A stretch of DNA of 64,000 nucleotides from Jeotgalibaca dankookensis (GCF_002005405.1 NZ_CP019728.1:744001-808000); one strand, 5' to 3'; positions 1 to 8,282 are shown, counted from the stretch's first letter. Made by a program: numbers and translations. The notes: generated from the letters alone by a model not told the origin.

Positions 1-497
1 CAATCATTTCTGATACCTTACTGTTCAAATCACCAACTTGTACAGGCGAGGATATCAAAGCTGCTCAGGCCCTTGCTGAGCTTGCTGAGCTTGATTTAGA
101 GGCTTATGGATTAGAGTTGTTGAAAGCAGGAACTGCTTTAGAAAACAAATCGAATGAAGCGCTTTTGAATATGGACGCAAAGTCATTTTCAATGGGAGAC
201 AAAATCGTCCGAGTAGGTCAAGTTAATACTGTTGACATTGATGAAGTCCTAGAACGCCAAAAAGATTTAGAAAAGTTAATGGAAGTAACCAACGCCTCTG
301 AAGGCTATGATTTATTTGTTTTGATGATTACAAATATTATCGAAAATGATTCGAAGATATTAGCTGTAGGCTCTGGAGCTGCAAAAGTTGAAACAGCTTT
401 TGACGTGACTCTAAAAGACCATACTGCATTACTTGAAGGGGTTGTATCACGTAAAAAACAAGTGATCCCTCAATTAACTGAAGCCTATACAAATTAA
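1..497 (+). CDS. ppaC: Manganese-dependent inorganic pyrophosphatase (family II), C-terminal part
   Basis: This hydrolyses pyrophosphate to phosphate in the cytoplasm and so pulls biosynthetic reactions forward. The gene enters from the left edge: the frame is open from base 3 and about 164 codons remain, covering the end of the DHH domain and the DHHA2 domain. Visible family marks are DTLLFKSPTCT, YGLELLKAGT, VGQVNTVD and, near the end, SRKKQ, the Arg-Lys substrate-binding motif of family II enzymes. The N-terminal metal-binding motifs lie outside the window. The family's usual length is about 310 residues, so roughly half is missing. A strong terminator follows immediately. Confidence 0.93.
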   Translation, partial: IISDTLLFKSPTCTGEDIKAAQALAELAELDLEAYGLELLKAGTALENKSNEALLNMDAKSFSMGDKIVRVGQVNTVDIDEVLERQKDLEKLMEVTNASEGYDLFVLMITNIIENDSKILAVGSGAAKVETAFDVTLKDHTALLEGVVSRKKQVIPQLTEAYTN

Positions 498-502
498 GTA
501 GA

Positions 503-543
503 CCTCACGAGCTCCCTAGGGAATTCGTGGGGCTATTTTTTTT
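503..543 (+). terminator. Rho-independent terminator after ppaC
   Basis: CCTCACGA pairs with TCGTGGGG (one G-U) around a GC-rich inner loop and is followed by a run of T. It ends ppaC transcription. Confidence 0.85.
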
Positions 544-614
544 AGACTCTGCTCATTCTATGTTAGAATAAGAATAATTGACATGGAAATTTTGTTTATG
601 GATGGTGAAGTAGG

Positions 615-1103
615 ATGTCAAAAGGTAAGACAAACAAAACAAATGCGATACGAAAATTAGACCAAAAAAATATTGCTTATCAAATTCATCACAACCCATG
701 GACTGATGAAGGACCACATGCGAAGAAAAAAATAGTTTCTGAAGAAAAGCGGATCTTCAAAACACTTGTAGTAAAAGGAAATGAGACCGGACCAATTGTT
801 GTCTGTTTACCGGCGAGTAAAGAAATTAATCTAAAAACTTTGGCAAAAGTGAGTGATAACAAAAAAGTCGAGTTACTTCCACTAGAAGAATTAGAGAAAA
901 CTACTGGTTATATCCGCGGTGGAACCTCTCCTATCGGTATGAAAAAAAGTTACAAAACGTTCATAGCTAGGGAGGCAGAAGATTTAATTACCATAATTGT
1001 CTCGGCTGGAAAAAGAGGGTTACAAATAGAATTAGCGCCCCAAGATCTTTTGGATTTAACAAAAGGGACATTGGCAGATATTTCTTCTAGTATTAACAAA
1101 TAA
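615..1103 (+). CDS. ybaK: YbaK/EbsC-type aminoacyl-tRNA deacylase
   Basis: Members of this family hydrolyse mischarged Cys-tRNA(Pro) in trans and so protect proline codons. The 162-residue product is full length for the family. It carries the conserved FKTLVVKG segment and the loop GYIRGGTSPIGMKK, typical of the YbaK/ProX domain. The ATG at 615 is preceded by only a weak purine-rich Shine-Dalgarno sequence. The gene stands between a terminator and the metallophosphoesterase gene 31 bp downstream, so the two may be cotranscribed. Family assignment is firm; the exact tRNA substrate is inferred from the family. Confidence 0.92.
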   Translation: MSKGKTNKTNAIRKLDQKNIAYQIHHNPWTDEGPHAKKKIVSEEKRIFKTLVVKGNETGPIVVCLPASKEINLKTLAKVSDNKKVELLPLEELEKTTGYIRGGTSPIGMKKSYKTFIAREAEDLITIIVSAGKRGLQIELAPQDLLDLTKGTLADISSSINK

Positions 1104-1134
1104 GACATAACTAGTTTCTCAAGGAGGGTATATT

Positions 1135-1959
1135 ATGAAAATAGGTGTTCTTTCAGATCTTCATATTGATATTAATGATCGTAAGTTAGCCCCGGGAACA
1201 ACCTATGATCAATTACTGGCTGAGCTTCTCTACAATAATGAAGTGGATATTCTTCTCTTGGCTGGTGATATTAGTTCCGACTATCGGGATTCGTTAAAAT
1301 TTTTAGATAAAATGAGGAATCACAACGTTTCAAAGCTATTTTTTGTCCCTGGAAATCATGATTATTGGTCAGTACGTAATAATGAAACCAATACGAAAAA
1401 AATTGATCGTATTTTCAACGAACGGGATGAGTCACTAGTGGGACGTCCGTTTATTTTAAATGAGAATCAGGCAATTGTGGCTAATCCCGGTTGGTATGAC
1501 TATGGATTTGCTAGCAAAAAGTATTCATTAGAAGAATTTGAAAATAAGAAGTTAAATGTTGGAGGCTGGAATGATCGTTTGTATGTACACTGGAACAAAC
1601 CAGACCAAGTAGTTGCTTCTGAAATGTTGCAACAAATTGAAAGGGATATTCAATCGACAAATAATCGTGACATTATCTTAATGACTCATGTTGCCACGCA
1701 TCCACAATTTGTAGTACCTCTACCTAACCGAATGTATGATTATTACAATGCTTTTTTAGGAAGTAAAAGTTATACGGCTTTGTATGATAAATACCCAATA
1801 AATAAAAGTATCATGGGTCACGTCCATTTTCGTAAGACCTTAAAAGAAAAAGGCATTGTCTACTACTGTTCTTGTTTGGGAAATGGCAGACACTGGTGGT
1901 CAGATGACCCAATTGTTGAATTATCTTATGCAATGGAAACTTTTGAAATAGAGGAATAA
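1135..1959 (+). CDS. Calcineurin-like metallophosphoesterase
   Basis: A 274-residue cytosolic phosphoesterase. The binuclear-metal motifs appear in order: SDLH (Asp8, His10), LLLAGDIS, FVPGNHDYW, MTHVATHP and GHVHF near the C terminus, matching the D-x-H / GD / GNHD / H / GHxH pattern of calcineurin-like enzymes. The start is well supported by AAGGAGG 5-6 bases ahead of the ATG. There is no signal peptide or membrane segment. The substrate cannot be read from sequence; family members act on cyclic nucleotides, protein phosphates or other phosphodiesters. A weak hairpin follows the gene. Confidence 0.88.
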   Translation: MKIGVLSDLHIDINDRKLAPGTTYDQLLAELLYNNEVDILLLAGDISSDYRDSLKFLDKMRNHNVSKLFFVPGNHDYWSVRNNETNTKKIDRIFNERDESLVGRPFILNENQAIVANPGWYDYGFASKKYSLEEFENKKLNVGGWNDRLYVHWNKPDQVVASEMLQQIERDIQSTNNRDIILMTHVATHPQFVVPLPNRMYDYYNAFLGSKSYTALYDKYPINKSIMGHVHFRKTLKEKGIVYYCSCLGNGRHWWSDDPIVELSYAMETFEIEE

Positions 1960-2007
1960 ACGTGGTTTGAACTGGAAGGAGACAGTACTAAGTTTTTAGT
2001 TAAAGAG

Positions 2008-2036
2008 CTATTTCCTGTTAGGAATAGTTATTATAT
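2008..2036 (+). terminator. Possible weak terminator hairpin
   Basis: CTATTTCCT and AGGAATAG form a short inverted repeat with one bulge, followed by a T-rich but interrupted stretch. It could end the metallophosphoesterase transcript, but it lacks a clean T run. Confidence 0.35.
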
Positions 2037-2066
2037 TTGATTCATTTCTCGATTATATGGTACTAT
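2037..2066 (+). promoter_or_regulatory. Candidate promoter of the osmoprotectant importer operon
   Basis: TTGATT at 2037 and TACTAT at 2061 are separated by 18 bp and sit about 40 bp before the first gene. They resemble sigma-A -35 and -10 boxes. No operator is obvious. Confidence 0.45.
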
Positions 2067-2107
2067 CATCGTAATATAAGCGTTATAAAAAATGGGGGTC
2101 AGTTAGT

Positions 2108-3061
2108 ATGAAAAAAAATAAACTTTATAGTTTCTCGTTATTTCTAGTACTTCTCGTGTTATCAGCTTGTGGTTCAACAGATAATAATGAAGAAACAGAG
2201 GCAATTAATCCCGACGACCCGATTGTTTTAGGTTCCTTTGTTGATACTGAAGGTGGTATTCTCGGCAATATGCTTTTGTTAGCACTTGAGGAGAATGGCT
2301 ACACAGTTACAGACAAAGTGCAATTTGGAACGCCGGACGTGCAACGAAACGCCCTTTTACAGGGAGAATTGGATATGGGAATCGATTATACCGGAAACGG
2401 CCAATATTATTCTGAAGGGTTTGAAGAAGCGGTTTGGGGAGATGCACAAGAAGGTTACCAAGCTATTAAAACATATGACGAAGAAAATAATAGTTTAACG
2501 TGGTTAGAACCTGCAGAAGCAAATAATACAGAAATGTTAGCTGTTAAAAAAGACTTTGCGGATGAAAATAACTTAAAAACGTTAGAAGATTTTGCAGCCT
2601 ATGTTAATGATGGTGGCGAAGTTAAGTTTATTACAAGCCAATTATTTGCAGAAAAAAATATGGGTCTTTTGGGAATGGAAGAGGGATACGGCTTTAAATT
2701 AGATCCTGACCAACTTATCATGTTGCCTCATGGAAATACAGCAGAGACAATCAGTGCACTCGAAAATGGAACGGATGATGTGAACGTGGCTTTAGTTTAC
2801 GGAACGGATGGTTCGGTGCCTGAGCTAGACTTAGTAGTCTTAGAAGATCCACTTTCTATTCCGCCTGTATTCGAACCTTCTGCAGTCATTCGAACTGAAG
2901 TGCTAGAAGAGTATCCTGGAATTAAAGAAGTGGTTGAAAATACATTCCAAACCTTAAATCTGGAAAACCTTCAAGTCATGAATAAAAAAGTAATTGTAGA
3001 CGGCTTATCACCAGCAGATGTTGCCAGAGAGCACTTAACTGAAGAAGGCATTCTAGATTAA
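2108..3061 (+). CDS. Osmoprotectant (betaine/choline-type) ABC transporter substrate-binding lipoprotein, OsmF/YehZ-like
   Basis: The extracytoplasmic receptor of a quaternary-amine importer, anchored to the membrane as a lipoprotein. The N terminus is a signal peptide ending in a lipobox (LSAC, Cys21). The mature part has the OpuAC/ProX-type fold marks, such as GSFVDTEGGILGNMLLLALE and LDMGIDYTGNGQYYSEGF. The length of 317 is close to E. coli OsmF/YehZ (about 305). It is the first gene of a four-gene operon whose order (receptor, long permease, ATPase, short permease) and lengths match yehZYXW rather than opuCABCD. Betaine, choline or carnitine is the likely ligand class by family; the exact ligand is not determinable. 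Confidence 0.88.
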   Translation: MKKNKLYSFSLFLVLLVLSACGSTDNNEETEAINPDDPIVLGSFVDTEGGILGNMLLLALEENGYTVTDKVQFGTPDVQRNALLQGELDMGIDYTGNGQYYSEGFEEAVWGDAQEGYQAIKTYDEENNSLTWLEPAEANNTEMLAVKKDFADENNLKTLEDFAAYVNDGGEVKFITSQLFAEKNMGLLGMEEGYGFKLDPDQLIMLPHGNTAETISALENGTDDVNVALVYGTDGSVPELDLVVLEDPLSIPPVFEPSAVIRTEVLEEYPGIKEVVENTFQTLNLENLQVMNKKVIVDGLSPADVAREHLTEEGILD

Positions 3062-3082
3062 ATAAACACAAAAGGTGAGTAC

Positions 3083-4234
3083 ATGAAGATAATAAAAGAT
3101 AAAACATTGCTGCTGCTTTCCTCCTTAGGGACAGCAGCATTTGTTTTTATGAACATAATAGAATACAAACCAAATCGAATCTCTCAAGGAATAAAATATT
3201 CAAGTTTCCAGTTTTTTGGTAGTTTAGGAATGATTATCCTCATTCTGTGGCTTGCTTTATTAGGTTTGTCTTTTTTTGAAAGAAAAGATAAAAATAGGCT
3301 TGTTTTTATACTAGCAGTCTTCTTGCTGTTAGCGCTTATTTGGATTTTACAACTAAAATCTGGTAGCGTTTCAGCTAGAGAAAGTTCAGCACGAATTAGT
3401 TTTTCGGCAGGTTTTTATACTCAAGTTTTCTGTCTTTACTTATTATTCTCAACTTACACGCAACGTATTAAAGATGACTCATTTATAATAGGGATTGGTT
3501 TTTTAAGTGTATTATCTGTTTTGGTTTACTTGTTTTTAACAGGTGCTTTTGAAGATTTTTCACTAATTAAAGAATATAATATTAAAAAGACGCAATTTAG
3601 CGAGAATTTAAGAATTCATGCCTTACTGACTGTTAGTTCGGTTGTAACAGGCGCTCTTATAGCTATCCCTCTTGGATTTTTAGCTTATTATAAAAAAAGT
3701 TTCGAAGATAAAGTGATGGTTCCTTTAAGCATTATCGAAACTATACCGAGTCTTTCGTTGTTTGGGATTCTCTTAGTGCCTTTATCTGGACTTGGTAAAC
3801 TTCCATTTTTTGATGCCCTTGGAGTAAGTGGCATTGGCTGGGCTCCTGCCTACATAGCCCTTACTTTGTATACGCTTCTTCCAATTGGAAGAAATACCTT
3901 GACAGGGTTTTATTCTGTCGATAAGAATATAAAAGAAGCAGCAAAAGGGATGGGGATGAGTAAACGACAAGTTTTACAAAAGATTGAACTCCCCCTTGCT
4001 TTTCCGGTTATCTTTACGGGTATTCGAATTGCTTTTATTCAAACGATTGGTGGTGCCGTACTAGCTGGTTTAGTAGGTGGCGGTGGGATGGGGACGTTTG
4101 TATTCCTAGGTCTTGGCGAAGCGTCACCAGATTTAATTCTTTTAGGAGTGCTTCCCATTGTTTTTTTCACAGTGCTCCTTGATTATTTATTGAGAGCCTT
4201 TGAAAAACAAGTGAGGAGTGTCCTTTATGATTAA
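3083..4234 (+). CDS. Osmoprotectant ABC transporter permease, long YehY-type subunit
   Basis: An integral membrane permease of 383 residues. The first half holds about four or five extra hydrophobic segments, and the second half is a canonical BPD_transp_1 domain with the EAA loop (EAAKGMGMSKRQ) that docks on the ATPase. The extended N terminus and total length match YehY (about 385 residues), whereas OpuC permeases are near 210-230. It starts 22 bp after the receptor gene. Its 3' end overlaps the start of the ATPase gene by 8 bp (ATGATTAA), indicating translational coupling. Confidence 0.88.
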   Translation: MKIIKDKTLLLLSSLGTAAFVFMNIIEYKPNRISQGIKYSSFQFFGSLGMIILILWLALLGLSFFERKDKNRLVFILAVFLLLALIWILQLKSGSVSARESSARISFSAGFYTQVFCLYLLFSTYTQRIKDDSFIIGIGFLSVLSVLVYLFLTGAFEDFSLIKEYNIKKTQFSENLRIHALLTVSSVVTGALIAIPLGFLAYYKKSFEDKVMVPLSIIETIPSLSLFGILLVPLSGLGKLPFFDALGVSGIGWAPAYIALTLYTLLPIGRNTLTGFYSVDKNIKEAAKGMGMSKRQVLQKIELPLAFPVIFTGIRIAFIQTIGGAVLAGLVGGGGMGTFVFLGLGEASPDLILLGVLPIVFFTVLLDYLLRAFEKQVRSVLYD

Positions 4235-5159
4235 AATAAATAATGTCACTAAAAAATATGGTGACTTTACAGCTGTAGATAAGCTTTCTTTAACGGTAAA
4301 TAAGGCAGAGTTTTTAGTAATACTCGGTCCTTCAGGCTGTGGTAAATCCACTTTACTTCGTTTAATCAATAAAATGATTGACCGTAACGGTGGAGAAATC
4401 CAAGTGAATGGCGAGGACATCGATACTGTTAAAGGGGAAGAACTAAGAAAAAAAATCGGCTATGTCATTCAAAGTACCGGACTATTTCCTCATATGGATG
4501 TTAAAAAGAATATCGCAACTGTACCAAACTTATTAAATTGGGAAGAAAAAAAGATTTCAAAACGTGTGGATGAAATGTTGACTTTAGTTGGATTGCAACC
4601 AGAAAAATACAAAGATAAAAAACCATCGGAGTTATCAGGTGGAGAAGCCCAACGAATCGGTGTTGCAAGAGCGATTGCATCTGATCCCGATATTCTTCTT
4701 ATGGATGAACCTTTTGGAGCGGTTGACCCAATAAATAGATTAAGACTTCAAAAGGAATTTAGAAAAATTCAAAGGGAACTCAAAAAAACAGTTGTTTTTG
4801 TAACGCATGATATTGATGAAGCCTTACTATTAGCAGATAGAATTTGTGTCATGAATAAAGGCGAAATCGTTCAGTTGGATACACCTGAAAATATTGTTCT
4901 CCATCCTAAGAATGATTTTGTCAGTGATTTCTTTAAAGGAGAGGGTATTTTAACTATCTTATCCAGAAAGCCTGCAGTTGATTACGCAAATGAGTCGGTG
5001 ATACTGGAAGAAGAACCGTTAGATAAGAATGCAACACTTCGTGAAGTTTTAACAGATATGTTAACGACAGGAAAAGAACAGGTGGCGCTTGTAAACGGTA
5101 GTATATCTTGGGACAGTATATTAAAAATAGCTGGAAGTGATTTGAATGATAGCGAATAA
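4227..5159 (+). CDS. Osmoprotectant ABC transporter ATP-binding protein, YehX/OpuCA-like
   Basis: The cytoplasmic ATPase that energises import. Walker A is GPSGCGKST, the signature is LSGGEAQR, Walker B is ILLMDEPFG and the H-loop is VTHDID. The C-terminal 70 residues are a short region reminiscent of a single degenerate CBS module, against the paired CBS domains of OpuCA. I place the start at the ATG at 4227, eight bases after GAGGAG. A GTG at 4218 in the same frame overlaps that Shine-Dalgarno sequence and is unlikely. The gene overlaps the permease genes on both sides, so all three are probably translated in a coupled way. Confidence 0.9.
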   Translation: MIKINNVTKKYGDFTAVDKLSLTVNKAEFLVILGPSGCGKSTLLRLINKMIDRNGGEIQVNGEDIDTVKGEELRKKIGYVIQSTGLFPHMDVKKNIATVPNLLNWEEKKISKRVDEMLTLVGLQPEKYKDKKPSELSGGEAQRIGVARAIASDPDILLMDEPFGAVDPINRLRLQKEFRKIQRELKKTVVFVTHDIDEALLLADRICVMNKGEIVQLDTPENIVLHPKNDFVSDFFKGEGILTILSRKPAVDYANESVILEEEPLDKNATLREVLTDMLTTGKEQVALVNGSISWDSILKIAGSDLNDSE

Positions 5160-5880
5160 AAAAGGTCTTATAACTGCAGCTATACTTGCTGGTATCCTTT
5201 TCTTAATAGTTTTGTATTCACAGGGGTTTGAAACTATTTTGTACAAATTTTTCAGTTCTAAAAGTACAGAGGGATCTCGCACGCTTTTATATGTTTACTT
5301 TATGGAGCATATTTGGATGGTTTTATTATCGAGTTTGCTAGCAGTCACAATTGGAACAACCCTAGGGATTTTTGTAACGACAACAGCTGGTCAGGAATTT
5401 AAAACGTTACTGTTGAAGGCCGTTAATTTAGGGCAAGCTTTCCCATCACCGGCTTTATTGGCTTTAACAGTCCCAATACTCGGATATGGTATAAAAGGTG
5501 CGCTTATTGCCTTGGTTGTCTATGCTTTGATGCCGATTACTTATAACGTTATAGTGGGTATAGAAGAAGTGCCAAAAGACATTATTGATGCTGCTAAAGG
5601 GATGGGGATGACAGAAGCAGAAATATATATAAAAGTAAAAATTCCTTTAGCATTAAATGTTATGTTAGGTGGAATACGTACCGCGCTAGTTATAAATATT
5701 AGCGCAGCAACTTTGGCAGCCGCGGTGGGGGCAGGAGGGCTAGGCGTATTAGTAGTAAATGGCGTTCGAACTTTTGATATGGTTTTAATATTAGAAGGTG
5801 CAATCCCTGTGACTTTACTTGCTATTATTGTTGAGCTTCTACTAAAAGTTCTCCAAGAAAAATTAATTTGGACAACTTAA
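5146..5880 (+). CDS. Osmoprotectant ABC transporter permease, short YehW-type subunit
   Basis: The second permease, 244 residues (YehW is about 243), with about six hydrophobic segments and the EAA loop DAAKGMGMTEAEIYIKVKIP. The ATG lies 14 bp inside the end of the ATPase gene and has GGAAG in front of it. It closes the operon and is followed directly by a strong bidirectional terminator. Together the two permeases and the ATPase would form the membrane core of the importer. Confidence 0.88.
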   Translation: MIANKKGLITAAILAGILFLIVLYSQGFETILYKFFSSKSTEGSRTLLYVYFMEHIWMVLLSSLLAVTIGTTLGIFVTTTAGQEFKTLLLKAVNLGQAFPSPALLALTVPILGYGIKGALIALVVYALMPITYNVIVGIEEVPKDIIDAAKGMGMTEAEIYIKVKIPLALNVMLGGIRTALVINISAATLAAAVGAGGLGVLVVNGVRTFDMVLILEGAIPVTLLAIIVELLLKVLQEKLIWTT

Positions 5881-5883
5881 AAA

Positions 5884-5916
5884 GGTGTTTGACTGATTTC
5901 AGTCAAACACCTTTTT
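5884..5916. terminator. Bidirectional terminator between converging genes
   Basis: A perfect 12-bp stem (GGTGTTTGACTG / CAGTCAAACACC) with an ATTT loop, A-rich on the left and T-rich on the right. It can end both the importer operon and the oxidoreductase gene that converges on it. Confidence 0.92.
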
Positions 5917-5917
5917 A

Positions 5918-7258
5918 TTAAGCTAAAAGAGAAGAGAGGTCACTTGCTATAGTTGGATAAGCAAAAACAATATCAGATAATTCATTAGCAGTTATTTTTT
6001 TATTTATTAAAATACTAAATAAATTAATTAGCACATCTGCTTCATTGTTCATACAAGTCGCACCTACTAGGTTACCTGATTTTTTTTCAGTTATAATTTT
6101 AACCAAGGAAACTGGCTCATTCAAACGTGCATAACTAAACCAATCTGTTGCATCAATCGTTGCAATGTCATACTTATCCTTATCTTTGTCGGCCTGTGAA
6201 GGAGTCACGCCTACTTGAGCTACCTTCGGACTTGAAAAGACAATAGTTGGTATTTCAGGGTAAATAAGTGACTCTTCTGTTTTGCCTCTTAGAAGTGATA
6301 CAAGATAACTTGCTTCTAAACTAGCCACGGGAGTTAATTTCGGTTGACTCTTGGAAAGAACGTCTCCCATTGCATAAACAGCCGAATTACTCGTTTGTAA
6401 AAATTTATTTGTTTTAATACCTTTTTTATCATATTCTATTTTAGCATTTTCAAGTTTTAAGTTTTCGATATTTGGGATACGGCCGGTCGTTCCAAAAACT
6501 AAATCTGTTGTTAAATTGAAATTATCCTCATCCGTTAAAATGAATTGATTCGAAGATTTTTGGATATTTGTTATGTTGATATCAAGATGGAAGGTTACTC
6601 CTTTATCTTCTAATTGCTTCATTAGCTCTTTTATAAACTCTTGATCATATGCTTTAAGCGGTTTTTTGTTATGTTGGATAACATGAACCTTTGCACCAGC
6701 AGCATTGGCTATAGCCGCAAACTCAAAGGCAATATATCCACCACCAATAAAAGTGACTGTTTCTGGCATTTCGGGTAAGGAAAGGAAATCGTCACTGGTT
6801 AAAAAATGTTCTTTTCCTTCTATATCCAGAATAGAAGGGTGAGCACCTGTTGAGATAATGAATTGATCTGCTTCTAATATGTCATCATTCACTCGGATAC
6901 TGTTCTCATTTATAAATTCAACCGTAGCTGAATAAGTATCTACCCCAGCTTCAATAAGACTTTTTTTAGTTTGCTCTGAGACAGGGTCGGTGAAGGTTTT
7001 TTTAAAAGCCATCAGATCAGGCCAATTAACGTCAGGTGCGCTTTCAATACCTTTACCAATTAACTGGTTGGCATTACTTCGAGCTTCAACAGCAGCAACC
7101 AGCACTTTTTTAGGGTCACACCCTCTATTAGGACAAGTCCCTCCCCATAAATCATTCTCCACAGCAGCAACTTTTTTACCACTAGCAGCTAATTCTGAAG
7201 CAGCCGATTTTCCAGCTACACCTCCACCAACAATGATGATATCATATTTTTTTTTCAT
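5918..7258 (-). CDS. Class I pyridine nucleotide-disulfide oxidoreductase homologue (FAD/NAD(P)-dependent), atypical C terminus
   Basis: A 446-residue flavoprotein. The N-terminal FAD loop is IIVGGGVAGKSA, the redox-active disulfide is GGTCPNRGC (CxxxxC), and the second Rossmann motif is TFIGGGYIAFEFAAI. The dimerisation domain is present, but the usual C-terminal HPTxxE catalytic dyad of glutathione reductase and lipoamide dehydrogenase is replaced by YPTIASDL. The enzyme therefore probably does not act as a classical GSH or lipoamide reductase; a disulfide, quinone or other electron-acceptor reductase is possible. A candidate cre site lies 25 bp upstream of the start. No neighbours indicate the substrate. 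Confidence 0.85.
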   Translation of the reverse strand: MKKKYDIIIVGGGVAGKSAASELAASGKKVAAVENDLWGGTCPNRGCDPKKVLVAAVEARSNANQLIGKGIESAPDVNWPDLMAFKKTFTDPVSEQTKKSLIEAGVDTYSATVEFINENSIRVNDDILEADQFIISTGAHPSILDIEGKEHFLTSDDFLSLPEMPETVTFIGGGYIAFEFAAIANAAGAKVHVIQHNKKPLKAYDQEFIKELMKQLEDKGVTFHLDINITNIQKSSNQFILTDEDNFNLTTDLVFGTTGRIPNIENLKLENAKIEYDKKGIKTNKFLQTSNSAVYAMGDVLSKSQPKLTPVASLEASYLVSLLRGKTEESLIYPEIPTIVFSSPKVAQVGVTPSQADKDKDKYDIATIDATDWFSYARLNEPVSLVKIITEKKSGNLVGATCMNNEADVLINLFSILINKKITANELSDIVFAYPTIASDLSSLLA

Positions 7259-7282
7259 TACGCCATCTCCTTGAGTATTTTT

Positions 7283-7296
7283 TAAAACCGTTTACA
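7283..7296 (-). promoter_or_regulatory. Candidate cre (CcpA) site
   Basis: On the minus strand the sequence TGTAAACGGTTTTA matches the consensus TGWAANCGNTNWCA at 13 of 14 positions. It lies just upstream of the flavin oxidoreductase start codon, where CcpA binding would be expected to repress. Confidence 0.45.
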
Positions 7297-7445
7297 AGTC
7301 ACTATTAACACAATCGTAACATAGCTATCAGTTAGGAATCAAACCCCACTACCTTTTCAACTGTATTTAATTTTTTATCTATACACAATTATTTAAGATG
7401 ATATGATAAGGGAGAAATAATCATACTATATTGGAGGGGATTACA

Positions 7446-7562
7446 TTGACAAAGCATAAAAGTTACACAATGAGCTTCGCTAGTGTCTATCCTTTGTATG
7501 TTAAAAAGGCAGAAAGAAAAGGTCGTACTAAAGAAGAAGTCGATGAAATATTACGCCAATAA
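7446..7562 (+). pseudogene. DUF2200-family gene remnant (N-terminal third only)
   Basis: A 38-codon frame starts at a TTG after TTGGAGGGG. It reads through the hallmark DUF2200 N terminus ([20 protein letters not shown]) and stops where the family continues with a WLTGY segment. Full-length members are about 110 residues, so this is a truncated copy. The good Shine-Dalgarno sequence and start are kept, so a short peptide could still be made. The shorter length is visible; calling it a broken gene is inference. Confidence 0.6.
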
Positions 7563-7584
7563 GTAAGAGAAAGAAGGACTGAAA

Positions 7585-7818
7585 CTGAAAAAATCCATAA
7601 AAAAAATGATTGCGCCTATTGTGATCACGCTTTTAGTTACGGTTTATTTTATTTTTTATATGTGGATGGGTTGGTCTATTAGGGAAGAAATATCTATTAT
7701 TTTAAGCATCTTTTTATTTATTTTACCCATTGGATTAATTGGGACCATGATTTATCTATTAATTGAAAGAATAAAGGAAATTAAGGAGAATGAAGACGAT
7801 GATCTTAGTCAATACTGA
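7585..7818 (+). CDS. Small two-helix membrane protein of unknown function
   Basis: About 70-77 residues with two hydrophobic helices separated by a short charged loop (GWSIREE) and an acidic tail. The first ATG (7606) has no Shine-Dalgarno sequence. Seven codons upstream, in frame, is a CTG at 7585 placed six bases after AAGGA; starting there gives a basic N terminus (KKSIKK) before the first helix, as expected for a membrane protein. I prefer this CTG start but cannot prove it. The 3' end overlaps the YbjQ gene by 20 bp, so the two are probably coupled. Confidence 0.6.
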   Translation: MKKSIKKMIAPIVITLLVTVYFIFYMWMGWSIREEISIILSIFLFILPIGLIGTMIYLLIERIKEIKENEDDDLSQY

Positions 7819-8110
7819 TTATATTAGTGGTAAAGAATTTGAAATGTTAACGATGGTGAAAGGAAGTACCATTCAGTCTAAAAATATTGGACGGGATATT
7901 ACCCAAGGGCTGAAGACACTTATTGGTGGTGAATTAAAAGCTTATAACGATATGATGAACGAAGCACGGGCCTTGGCTACCAAACGCATGGTAGAAGAAG
8001 CAACCATCCTTCAAGCGGATGCGATTGTGAATATTCGTTATGCCTCATCTGCTGTGATGCAAGGTGCTGCGGAAGTTATTGTATACGGAACAGCTGTTAA
8101 ATTTAAGTAG
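7799..8110 (+). CDS. YbjQ / UPF0145 family protein
   Basis: A small cytosolic protein of 103 residues that spans the whole YbjQ domain, a predicted pentameric fold sometimes labelled heavy-metal-binding. Conserved segments are NTDYISGKEF, the SKNIGRDI region, MVEEATILQADAIVNIRY and the C-terminal EVIVYGTAV. Two ATGs are possible: 7790 is only one base from the AAGGAG, whereas 7799 is 10 bases from it, so I use 7799. Function in the cell is unknown. It is coupled to the small membrane protein upstream and followed by a hairpin. Confidence 0.82.
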   Translation: MILVNTDYISGKEFEMLTMVKGSTIQSKNIGRDITQGLKTLIGGELKAYNDMMNEARALATKRMVEEATILQADAIVNIRYASSAVMQGAAEVIVYGTAVKFK

Positions 8111-8129
8111 AAATCTTTTTAAATTCCAG

Positions 8130-8175
8130 AGCTTTCAGAACTAGATTTATAAGCTAATTCTGAAAGCTTTATTTA
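8130..8175 (+). terminator. Terminator hairpin after ybjQ
   Basis: An 11-bp perfect stem (AGCTTTCAGAA / TTCTGAAAGCT) with a 17-base loop, followed by TTATTT. The T run is interrupted, so efficiency may be moderate. Confidence 0.65.
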
Positions 8176-8189
8176 AAAAAAGTTATCCC

Positions 8190-8218
8190 TTGACAAATAA
8201 CGGGAGACGTTTTATAAT
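8190..8218 (+). promoter_or_regulatory. Consensus sigma-A promoter of the dioxygenase/quinone operon
   Basis: TTGACA at 8190 and TATAAT at 8213 are separated by exactly 17 bp, a perfect consensus. Directly downstream is a partly symmetrical TTAGTTCGAATTAG stretch (8219-8232) that could bind a MarR/DUF24-type repressor. Such a strong promoter usually needs one, but no regulator gene lies next to it. Confidence 0.8.
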
Positions 8219-8282
8219 TAGTTCGAATTAGAGATATTAAAAAACGTAATAAATGTTTCCTAAAAATTAAGGAGTGGTAACT

